14,454 bases of DNA from an uncultured bacterium (lineage in GTDB: Bacteria > Cyanobacteriota > Vampirovibrionia > Gastranaerophilales > Gastranaerophilaceae), in assembly GCA_949286405.1 (NCBI GenBank), contig CASECH010000041.1:1-14454 (forward strand), written 5' to 3'. The position numbers were made by a program, and so were the translations under genes. Shown here in pieces: positions 1 to 6,748 of the stretch (position 1 is the stretch's first letter; each line of letters begins with the position of its first letter). The notes under the pieces are model-generated. The model was not told where the DNA came from, ran no database searches, and was given only the letters and a program-made list of their open reading frames with translations.

Positions 1-96
1 TACATAATTAATTTTGTCAAAAATACCTTCTCTGATAGCGGCTCTTAATGTGTTACGGCCGATTCTACCAAAACCGTTAATTGCTACGTTTACCAT
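1..96 (-). CDS. gap: Glyceraldehyde-3-phosphate dehydrogenase, N-terminal 32 residues (cut by window edge)
   Basis: GAPDH oxidises glyceraldehyde-3-phosphate to 1,3-bisphosphoglycerate with NAD(P) in the cytoplasm (glycolysis or gluconeogenesis). Only the first 32 codons are here. The visible N-terminus opens MVNVAINGFGRIGRNTLRAA, with the near-invariant INGFGRIGR nucleotide-binding turn at residues 6-14, which identifies the family. The start is fixed by that homology and by a strong Shine-Dalgarno (AAGGAG, complement of 106-111) nine bases upstream of the ATG at 96. A TTGATT/TATAAG promoter lies upstream at 139-167. The gene is divergent from the small membrane-protein gene at 271. NAD versus NADP preference and the catalytic Cys lie outside the window. 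Confidence 0.95.
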   Translation of the reverse strand, partial: MVNVAINGFGRIGRNTLRAAIREGIFDKINYV

Positions 97-138
97 AAGT
101 TTTTACTCCTTCTTCTTTTGTAAAACTTTAACATGTAA

Positions 139-167
139 CTTATATCATTAACAAAAAAACTAATCAA
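139..167 (-). promoter_or_regulatory. Sigma-70-like promoter of the GAPDH gene
   Basis: On the minus strand TTGATT (162-167) and TATAAG (139-144) are separated by exactly 17 bases. Transcription would start near 132, giving a leader of about 35 bases that contains the AAGGAG ribosome binding site. Identified by eye from hexamer match and spacing. Confidence 0.6.
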
Positions 168-221
168 GTAGGTTAAAGCCGTAAATTGTTAAGAAATAGT
201 TAATTTTATCAATATTTGAGG

Positions 222-250
222 TTGAAAAAAAATAAGCTGTAAGATAAAAT
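222..250 (+). promoter_or_regulatory. Sigma-70-like promoter of the 110-aa membrane-protein gene
   Basis: TTGAAA (222-227) and TAAAAT (245-250) have a 17-base spacer. The expected start near 257 puts the GAAGGA Shine-Dalgarno (257-262) at the very 5' end of the mRNA, so the leader is short, about 14 bases. The same hexamer pair and spacing serve clpC. Confidence 0.6.
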
Positions 251-270
251 ATATCTGAAGGATATCGTGT

Positions 271-603
271 ATGTTAGTAAGTCAAGTTAGTAGAATTAAT
301 CACCAAAATTTTGGAACAGGACAAGAAAAAAAGACAAAATCTTTTTTAGATAACATTCATTCATATGCCAAAAATTCTGCAGACATGAATGATACCATAG
401 TTGTTCCTAGAACTATTTTTAAAGGATATCTTGGTATAATGGCTGGTACAACTTTTATGACATTAGGCGGTTTGATAAATGGGAAGAAACACCCCAAAGC
501 ATCAAAGTTATTGACCGCTAGTGGACTTTTGACATCCTTATACGGTACTTGGGCTTTTGTAAGACCATTTATTATAAAAGATGCACCAGGAGTAAGTAAG
601 TAA
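271..603 (+). CDS. Small hypothetical membrane protein, 110 residues
   Basis: I do not recognise a family. The N-terminal 45 residues are polar, beginning MLVSQVSRINHQNFGTG. Two hydrophobic stretches follow, at about residues 49-68 (FKGYLGIMAGTTFMTLGGLI) and 79-98 (LLTASGLLTSLYGTWAFVRP), separated by a basic loop (NGKKHPKASK). This suggests a helical hairpin in the inner membrane. The start is supported by GAAGGA eight bases upstream and a good promoter, and the end by a strong terminator six bases after the stop, so this is very likely a real single-gene transcript. No signal peptide or catalytic motif is visible. It sits between the divergent GAPDH gene and convergent clpC, which says little about function. 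Confidence 0.75.
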   Translation: MLVSQVSRINHQNFGTGQEKKTKSFLDNIHSYAKNSADMNDTIVVPRTIFKGYLGIMAGTTFMTLGGLINGKKHPKASKLLTASGLLTSLYGTWAFVRPFIIKDAPGVSK

Positions 604-608
604 GTATA

Positions 609-639
609 AAAAAAGCTCTGATTAACTCAGAGCTTTTTT
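609..639. terminator. Two-way intrinsic terminator between the 110-aa gene and clpC
   Basis: A 13-bp perfect stem (609-621 with 627-639), GC core AGCTCTGA, and a five-base loop (TTAAC). It is flanked by A6 on the left and T6 on the right, so it has a U-tract when read from either strand. It lies six bases after the stop at 603 and eight bases beyond the clpC stop, so it serves both convergent genes. Confidence 0.92.
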
Positions 640-646
640 ATTCTAT

Positions 647-3130
647 CTATTGAGCAACTTCTGCTTCTTTTTTAGATTTTTTTGCTTTTTTTTCAAAAGC
701 TATTTTATCATCAACCAATTTAAGTACAATCGTATCACCCGGTGCATATTTACCAGATAAAATTTCTTCAGCTAACATATCTTCAATCTTACGCTGAATC
801 AATCTTCTTAACGGTCTTGCACCATAAGCCTCAGAATATCCGTTCTTAGCCAAGTGATCTTTTACTTCATCAGTAACTTCTACAGAAAGTTCTCTTTCTG
901 CTAGACGTTTAAACAGATCTTTCAACATCAAATCTACAATTTGTCTGATTTCTTCTTGTGACAAATGAGCAAATACAATCGTTTCATCAATACGATTGAG
1001 GAATTCTGGTCTGAAAGCTTTTTTCATTTCTTCAGAAACTGTTTCCTTAAGTTTTTCATACTTATCTTTAGATTCATCATCAGATGTAGAGAATCCTAGT
1101 CTTGATGTAGTAGTAATCATGCTTGCACCAACATTTGATGTCATTATGATAATTGTATTTTTAAAGTTGATATGACGCCCTTTTGCATCTGTTAAACGTC
1201 CATCATCCAAGATTTGAAGCATTATATTAAATACATCAGGGTGAGCTTTTTCTATTTCATCAAACAGAATTACTGAATAAGGTTTCTTACGTACTAACTC
1301 AGTTAAATGTCCACCATCATCATATCCAACATATCCAGGAGGAGATCCGATAAGTTTAGCAGTTGAATGTTTTTCCATGAATTCAGACATATCAACTCTT
1401 ATCATATTATCTTCTGATCCAAATACAGCTTCAGCTAAAGCCTTAGCAAGTTCAGTTTTACCTACCCCTGTAGGTCCACAGAAAATGAAACTACCAATTG
1501 GTCTATTAGGACTTTTTAAACCTACTCTTGCACGTCTGATTGCTTTTGAAATAGCAACTACCGCATCATGCTGACCAATAACTCTTTGGTGAAGCGTTTC
1601 TTCTAATTTCAACAATCTTTCACTTTCACCTTCTGTCAATTTTGTAACAGGTACACCAGTCATGGTCGCAACAACTTCAGCAACATTTTCAGCAGTTACA
1701 GTCGGTTTATTCGCTTCATGCTCTTCTCTATATTTTTGAGCCATTTCACGAATTCTATCCTTCATTTCAGCTTCATCATCACGTAATTGAGAAGCTTTTT
1801 CAAACTCCTGATTTCTTATAGCTTCTTCTTTTTCTTTGATAATAGAGCGTAATTCTTTTTCTAATTCTTTACCTTCTGGTGACAAATTAGATACTTTTAA
1901 TCTTACCTTTGAAGACGCTTCATCAATTACATCAATAGCTTTATCAGGCAAGAATCTGTCAGTAATATATTTACTTGACAATTTTACTGCTGCAACTATT
2001 GCATCATCCGAAATTATCAATTTATGGTGATCTTCATATTTTGGTTTTAAGCCTTTTATAATTTCAATAGATTCATCCACAGTAGGTTCTTCAATAATAA
2101 CTGATTGGAAACGACGTTCCAGAGCAGAGTCTTTTTCTACATACTTTCTATACTCATCTAAAGTCGTTGCACCAATCACCTGAATTTCCCCTCTTGATAG
2201 GGCAGGTTTAAGAATATTCGCGGCGTCAATCGCACCTTCAGCAGCACCAGCTCCAATAAGAGTATGCATTTCATCGATGACAAGAATTATATTTCCTGCT
2301 TGTCTTATTTCATCCATGATTTTTTTCAGACGCTCTTCAAACTCCCCACGATATTTAGTTCCAGCAACAAGCAAACCCATATCTAATTGGATTACTTTTT
2401 TACCATCTAAAATATCAGGAACTTCAGCATTTACAATACGAATTGCAAGACCTTCTGCGACAGCAGTCTTACCAACACCAGGCTCACCAATAAGAACAGG
2501 ATTATTTTTTGTACGGCGGGCAAGAATTTGAATAACGCGTTCAATTTCTTTTTCACGTCCTACTACAGGATCCAATCTTAATTCTTGAGCAGCTAAAGTT
2601 AAATCTCTACCAAATTCATCTAAACTTGGAGTTTTTGTTTTTCCTCCAGAAGAAGATGATGAAGAAGATGCTCCAGAAGAAACAGCCTGAGGCTTTGATT
2701 CTCCCAACATCTTTACGACATTACTTCTAATCTTGTTTAAATCAACTCCAAGTTTTTCCAAAACTCTCGCTGCTACACCCTCTCCCTCTCTTATTAAGCC
2801 TAAAAGAAGGTGTTCAGTACCAATATAATTATGTCCAAGCTGTCTTGCCTCATCCCAAGATAACTCAAGAACTCTTTTTGCTCTTGGTGTAAAAGGAATT
2901 TCCACTGCAACAAATCCAGAGCCCCTGCCAATTATTTTTTCGACTTCAGCTCTTGCATCTTTCAAAGTTACACCCATAGATTTAAGAGTTTTAGCTGCAA
3001 CGCCTGTTCCTTCACCGATAAGACCAAGCAAGACTTGTTCTGTACCAACAAAATTGTGACCAAGTCGACGAGCTTCTTCTTGAGCGAGCATTATAACTTT
3101 TATAGCTTTCTCCGTAAAACGTTCAAACAT
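647..3130 (-). CDS. clpC: ClpC-type Hsp100 AAA+ unfoldase (ATPase partner of ClpP)
   Basis: ClpC unfolds damaged or tagged proteins with ATP and threads them into the ClpP peptidase; it acts in the cytoplasm. The 827 residues hold two Clp-N repeats (about 1-70 and 76-145), a Ser-rich linker (151-162), then AAA-1 with Walker A GEPGVGKT (215-222) and Walker B ILVIDEMH (282-289). A short middle domain has a UVR motif (about 425-460). AAA-2 has Walker A GPTGVGKT (552-559), Walker B ILFDEIEKAH (621-630) and sensor-2 GARPLRR (770-776). SRLGFS at 676-681 fits the ClpP-docking loop. Length and layout match full ClpC; the middle domain is too short for ClpB. AGGAG (complement of 3144-3148) lies 13 bases upstream of the ATG. 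No mcsA, mcsB, ctsR or clpP gene is adjacent. Confidence 0.97.
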   Translation of the reverse strand: MFERFTEKAIKVIMLAQEEARRLGHNFVGTEQVLLGLIGEGTGVAAKTLKSMGVTLKDARAEVEKIIGRGSGFVAVEIPFTPRAKRVLELSWDEARQLGHNYIGTEHLLLGLIREGEGVAARVLEKLGVDLNKIRSNVVKMLGESKPQAVSSGASSSSSSSGGKTKTPSLDEFGRDLTLAAQELRLDPVVGREKEIERVIQILARRTKNNPVLIGEPGVGKTAVAEGLAIRIVNAEVPDILDGKKVIQLDMGLLVAGTKYRGEFEERLKKIMDEIRQAGNIILVIDEMHTLIGAGAAEGAIDAANILKPALSRGEIQVIGATTLDEYRKYVEKDSALERRFQSVIIEEPTVDESIEIIKGLKPKYEDHHKLIISDDAIVAAVKLSSKYITDRFLPDKAIDVIDEASSKVRLKVSNLSPEGKELEKELRSIIKEKEEAIRNQEFEKASQLRDDEAEMKDRIREMAQKYREEHEANKPTVTAENVAEVVATMTGVPVTKLTEGESERLLKLEETLHQRVIGQHDAVVAISKAIRRARVGLKSPNRPIGSFIFCGPTGVGKTELAKALAEAVFGSEDNMIRVDMSEFMEKHSTAKLIGSPPGYVGYDDGGHLTELVRKKPYSVILFDEIEKAHPDVFNIMLQILDDGRLTDAKGRHINFKNTIIIMTSNVGASMITTTSRLGFSTSDDESKDKYEKLKETVSEEMKKAFRPEFLNRIDETIVFAHLSQEEIRQIVDLMLKDLFKRLAERELSVEVTDEVKDHLAKNGYSEAYGARPLRRLIQRKIEDMLAEEILSGKYAPGDTIVLKLVDDKIAFEKKAKKSKKEAEVAQ

Positions 3131-3168
3131 TAATACTATTTCACTCCTATCTCTCTCTTTGTATATAT

Positions 3169-3197
3169 ATTTTACATAAAAAACAAAAAAGTTTCAA
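3169..3197 (-). promoter_or_regulatory. Sigma-70-like promoter of clpC
   Basis: On the minus strand TTGAAA (3192-3197) and TAAAAT (3169-3174) are 17 bases apart. The start would be near 3162, about 32 bases before the ATG. I looked for a CIRCE repeat or a CtsR box near it and saw neither, so heat or stress control of the classical Firmicutes kind is not supported here. Confidence 0.65.
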
Positions 3198-3273
3198 GTT
3201 ATTACAAGAATATTAAACTACAAATAATTTTATTACTACTAAACACTTGAATAAATTAAATAAAAAAATATAG

Positions 3274-3301
3274 TTGACAATAAATTTTGTTTTGGTATGA
3301 T
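3274..3301 (+). promoter_or_regulatory. Promoter of the tRNA-Glu gene
   Basis: TTGACA (3274-3279) matches the consensus exactly, with TATGAT (3296-3301) after a 16-base spacer. The start near 3308 gives a leader of about 44 bases before the mature tRNA 5' end, to be removed by RNase P. Confidence 0.7.
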
Positions 3302-3351
3302 AATAAATGTGAACGGGATACCCCAAAGAAAGGTGAAACTTTCAACTCTAA

Positions 3352-3427
3352 GCTCCCATCGTCTAGAGGCCTAGGACAACACCCTTTCACGGTGTAGACG
3401 GGGATTCGAATTCCCCTGGGAGTACCA
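3352..3427 (+). tRNA. tRNA-Glu, anticodon UUC, with encoded CCA
   Basis: A 76-base cloverleaf. Acceptor stem 3352-3358 pairs with 3417-3423, closing with G1-U72; the discriminator is A (3424) and CCA is encoded (3425-3427). The D arm GTCTAGAGGCCTAGGAC is the standard tRNA-Glu form. The anticodon stem ACACC/GGTGT encloses CTTTCAC, placing the UUC anticodon at 3386-3388. The T stem GGGGA/TCCCC (3400-3404, 3412-3416) has an A53-U61 pair. Glu-tRNA serves translation, and in organisms with glutamyl-tRNA reductase it also starts tetrapyrrole synthesis. It is transcribed alone. Confidence 0.98.
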
Positions 3428-3437
3428 TTTTAAAATC

Positions 3438-3461
3438 AGGAGGCAATAAGCCTCCTTTTTT
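3438..3461 (+). terminator. Intrinsic terminator of the tRNA-Glu transcript
   Basis: Stem AGGAGGC (3438-3444) / GCCTCCT (3450-3456), loop AATAA, followed by a T run to 3461. It lies eleven bases after the encoded CCA. Confidence 0.93.
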
Positions 3462-3484
3462 AGTGTCCAATTATGATTTTATAC

Positions 3485-3519
3485 AGCAAAAAAGGAACGC
3501 GATGCGTTCCTTTTTTGCT
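3485..3519 (-). terminator. Long hairpin terminator of the adhesin gene
   Basis: A perfect 16-bp stem (3485-3500 with 3504-3519) with a GAT triloop and GGAACGC core. The stem carries A6/T6 tracts, so it can end transcription from either side. It starts 17 bases beyond the adhesin stop codon and shows that the adhesin gene ends here naturally rather than being broken off. Confidence 0.9.
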
Positions 3520-3535
3520 AGTTAATATTAATTAA

Positions 3536-6500
3536 TTATTTACGATTTGTAATAATTACTTTGCCATGTTCAGAAGTAACGTCACCTTTAACATCTGCTT
3601 TAATAGATGAATTATTCCATACAGCTACATTACCGTTACTGTGAACTTTTGCATTTTCTTCAATTACTAAATCTTTACCATTATTGGTTATATACAATTT
3701 ATCACCATTATTTGTGATATTTCCATTAATTGTCATTGAACCATTATCACTTTGAATAGCTGAGTTAGCTGAAAGATTTTCTACACTTCCGTCAATGTGT
3801 AGACCTCCTTCGCCTGTGCTCCAGATTTTCAACACTCCATCACTGGAGATTTTTCCTTGTTCATTTACGTATGTACCATTACCATGGTTTGTAATATTTA
3901 TCTTATCTCCAGTATTAGCAATTGTACCGTTAACAACAACATCTCCGTTGGTATTAGTAATGAGTGTTCTTCCATTATTTGATAATGTACCGTTTACTGT
4001 CATACCTTTGCTACCTGAATTTTGAACAGATAACGCACCGTCATTATTTATAGAAGCATTTTCATCAAGAACAAATCCTGCATTACTGATTATTCTTAAG
4101 TTATTATCAGTTCCATTAATCTGACCTCCAACGGTTAGCAATCCATTATTAGATACCAGTGATGAATTTCCTGTAGAAGAAACAACTCCATCAAGACGAA
4201 AATCTTTATCAGAATTATTTGTTATAGACAAACTACCATTGTTATCTATACTAGAAGATGATGAAAAGTTTAATATTTCACCGTTATTTTGAACAGTAAC
4301 TCTTCCTCCATTGTTATCCAAAGTTCCGGAATAATCCAAGTTACTAGCATCATTTTTTATTAATACAGAACCATCTGAATTGTTTACAATTGTTCCTTTT
4401 ACATTAGTACCTGAAGCACCTTTATTCCATAAACTTAATGTGCCTGAATTGTTGATATTTCCAGTTTCAGCAACTTCTAATTTACCAGACTGATTAACAA
4501 TATTAACTTTTCCTGACTTATTATCAATAGTCCCTGAAACATTGAAATTACCATTTTTATTTGTTAAAATAGCATCTCCTGTATTTGTAAATTTACCATT
4601 TATATTTGTACCATTAGCTCCGGTATTCAACATAGTCAAAGTTCCGGTGTTACTAACATTTACAGAATCTGCTAAATTTATACCACTTTTCGTTGTATAA
4701 GAAAGCTTTCCATTATTTTCTACGTCAGCAGAAATATTTATGTCAGAATTAGTACTTGACACCAACATAGAACCATCATTAGTTACAGTTCCATTCATAT
4801 TCAACGCAGAAGATCCTGTATTTGAAACGGTAAAACTACCAGAATTAGAAATACTGCTGTTACTTGCAAAATTCAAAGCATTACCTTTGTTAGATATTCT
4901 AACTGTACCATTATCATTAACAAATTTAGCAGATACATTCATATCACCTTTATCATTTTGAATAACAGTATCTCCTTTGCCTCCAATATTACCAGCAATT
5001 GAAGAACCATTTGCACCATTAGTCCAAACTTTTAAAGTTCCGTTATTATCTACAGAAGCAGAATCTGAGAATGTTAATTTTGCACCATGATTTGTAATAT
5101 TAGTTTTAGAACCTTTAGAACTGTTAATATTACCACCAACAGTCATATTACCGTTATTATTAGTTAAAATAACATTACCTGAAGTATTTGCAACAGTTCC
5201 AGATACATACATTCCACCGTTACCGGTATTCAAAACTCCTGTATAACCATTACTATCATTTTGAATATTAGCAGTATTAGAAATACTTAATGTATTTCCA
5301 TTATTTATCACATTCAATTTACCTGAATTTGTAATATCAGCTCCAATAGTCATATTACCTTTATAGTTTTGGAACACTGAATTAGAATCATTGTCGACAT
5401 GTCCATCAATTACCATGCCTCCATTACCAGTATTCCAAGCCTTTAAAGAACCGGTATTTGTAATTTGTGCAGTATCTTTTACTCGCATATCATTACCGTT
5501 ACTTATTAGACTCAAAGAAGAATTATTATCAATATCTCCCGAAATTACAAATGATCCGCTATCATTTTGAATTACTGCATCTTTATTATTTACAATCTTA
5601 CCGCTTACATTTGTTCCGCCAGCTCCTGTATTCCAAACTTTTAGAACATTATCATTAGTTACAGTTCCGCTTATATTCAAAGCATTACCATAATTTGTGA
5701 CATTTATACGATTTTTTGATTGTAAATTTCCGCCTAAGTTTAAATCTCCGTTGTGGTTAACTATCAATGTATTGCCATTATTACTGATATCTCCAGATAA
5801 AGACAAACCGTTACTGCCTTTATTGGTTATTGTAACCTGACCATTTTCAGCAACATTTTTTACAGCACCATCAATATTAACAGAACCGGCAGAATTATCT
5901 GATTTTATAACAATCTTTCCGTCCTGAGATGCAAAAGATGACCCGCTTGAAGCATTAGAAGCATTTACCAAATCACTGAACAATTTATCAGCTTGAGATT
6001 TACTTGAAAGTAAATCCACATTATTTACACCTGACAATAATGCTCCATCTGCACCAATATTAACATCTTTTCCTGACAAAACAATACCATCTCTTGCAAT
6101 AACTTTACCGTTAATCGTTACATCAGCATTGCCTTGATCCATCTTATAATAACCTAAAGTAGGGTTATTTTTAAAACTTTCATAATCAGAAGTTGTAGGA
6201 GTATACACAGACATTGAACCAACATTCAATACCCCAGAAGCTCCGACAACCATACCATTTGGAGAAATAAATATAGCATGACCATTATAAAAATTACCAT
6301 CACGCATTGTATTTACCAAACCATTGATGTTAATAGTATTATCCACAAGGTTTACAAATTTTGATACATTTTGTTCTCCGTACTTAAATATTAAATTTGC
6401 AATATCACCTTCTGACAATTTAAAGTTTTCATATTGTCTAAAACCGGTATCTCCATGAATTTGGGTAGGGTCAATATTGAAAACTCCATCATTACCGACA

Positions 6501-6613
6501 ACACCGGTAATATCAGTAGCGTTGGCTTTTAAAGAATTCCCAGCCAATAAACACACCGCAAGCAAAGAAACAACAAGCTTTGCTTTACGCGTTCTCATTA
6601 ATTTTCTGTTCAT
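3536..6613 (-). CDS. LktA/FHA-type secreted filamentous adhesin with beta-helix super-repeats
   Basis: A predicted surface or secreted adhesin of 1025 residues. A Sec signal peptide (1-32) has a basic start, a leucine-rich core and an ANA cleavage site. Residues about 33-145 form an FHA/two-partner-secretion-like domain; GHAIFISPNGMVVGASGVLN (about 111-130) is diagnostic of the leukotoxin LktA-family adhesins. From about residue 257 onward the chain is a regular Asn/Gly/Ser/Thr-rich repeat, expected to form a right-handed beta-helix. I chose the ATG at 6613 rather than the in-frame GTG at 6628, because that GTGAGG is the likely Shine-Dalgarno, nine bases from the ATG. No autotransporter barrel, LPXTG, SLH or other anchor is visible at the C-terminus, and no TpsB gene is nearby. 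Its own -10 lies upstream. Confidence 0.85.
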   Translation of the reverse strand: MNRKLMRTRKAKLVVSLLAVCLLAGNSLKANATDITGVVGNDGVFNIDPTQIHGDTGFRQYENFKLSEGDIANLIFKYGEQNVSKFVNLVDNTININGLVNTMRDGNFYNGHAIFISPNGMVVGASGVLNVGSMSVYTPTTSDYESFKNNPTLGYYKMDQGNADVTINGKVIARDGIVLSGKDVNIGADGALLSGVNNVDLLSSKSQADKLFSDLVNASNASSGSSFASQDGKIVIKSDNSAGSVNIDGAVKNVAENGQVTITNKGSNGLSLSGDISNNGNTLIVNHNGDLNLGGNLQSKNRINVTNYGNALNISGTVTNDNVLKVWNTGAGGTNVSGKIVNNKDAVIQNDSGSFVISGDIDNNSSLSLISNGNDMRVKDTAQITNTGSLKAWNTGNGGMVIDGHVDNDSNSVFQNYKGNMTIGADITNSGKLNVINNGNTLSISNTANIQNDSNGYTGVLNTGNGGMYVSGTVANTSGNVILTNNNGNMTVGGNINSSKGSKTNITNHGAKLTFSDSASVDNNGTLKVWTNGANGSSIAGNIGGKGDTVIQNDKGDMNVSAKFVNDNGTVRISNKGNALNFASNSSISNSGSFTVSNTGSSALNMNGTVTNDGSMLVSSTNSDINISADVENNGKLSYTTKSGINLADSVNVSNTGTLTMLNTGANGTNINGKFTNTGDAILTNKNGNFNVSGTIDNKSGKVNIVNQSGKLEVAETGNINNSGTLSLWNKGASGTNVKGTIVNNSDGSVLIKNDASNLDYSGTLDNNGGRVTVQNNGEILNFSSSSSIDNNGSLSITNNSDKDFRLDGVVSSTGNSSLVSNNGLLTVGGQINGTDNNLRIISNAGFVLDENASINNDGALSVQNSGSKGMTVNGTLSNNGRTLITNTNGDVVVNGTIANTGDKINITNHGNGTYVNEQGKISSDGVLKIWSTGEGGLHIDGSVENLSANSAIQSDNGSMTINGNITNNGDKLYITNNGKDLVIEENAKVHSNGNVAVWNNSSIKADVKGDVTSEHGKVIITNRK
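3539..5845 (-). repeat. Coding super-repeats, about 11 copies of a 67-residue (201-base) unit
   Basis: Within the adhesin, a Trp/aliphatic-NTG landmark recurs at about residues 265, 330, 396, 464, 533, 600, 665, 732, 800, 867, 934 and 1001 (counted from the GTG at 6628). Steps are 65-69, mean about 67. Each unit has three rungs of about 22 residues. Rung A resembles LKVWNTGANGTNVSG, rung B VIQNDNGNMTVSG and rung C KLNITNNGNALNIS. The copies differ at many positions in DNA, so this is old duplication, not a recent slippage array. The last copy stops after its first rung. Confidence 0.9.
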
Positions 6614-6644
6614 CAAAATATACCTCACAATTTAAAGTCATACT

Positions 6645-6650
6645 ATTATA
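6645..6650 (-). promoter_or_regulatory. Candidate -10 element of the adhesin gene
   Basis: A perfect TATAAT on the minus strand, 31 bases upstream of the chosen ATG. No good -35 is visible at 16-18 bases (CAATTT at best), so it would be weak or need an activator. Read-through from the glycosyltransferase gene is also possible, because no terminator is seen between them. Confidence 0.4.
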
Positions 6651-6748
6651 AAAAAAAATATCCCAAAAAATTGCTAAATAAATCATTTTTGTTAATAAAA
6701 ATTAACTTAAATTAATATTTAAAGTTATTTATATTGAAAATTTATTTT

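Noticed and set aside
3131..3250. Heat-shock operators (CIRCE or CtsR box) upstream of clpC
   Set aside because: Neither the TTAGCACTC/GAGTGCTAA repeat nor a tandem GTCAAA-type box is present. Only a housekeeping-type promoter is seen.
3539..5845. Regular repeat spacing suggesting a CRISPR array or tandem satellite
   Set aside because: The period is about 201 bases, copies differ at many positions, and the reading frame is open throughout. It is a protein-coding beta-helix repeat.
6691..6706. GTTAAT/ATTAAC inverted repeat between the glycosyltransferase and adhesin genes as a terminator
   Set aside because: Only six A-T-dominated pairs, and no T run follows on the minus strand, so it would not terminate transcription.
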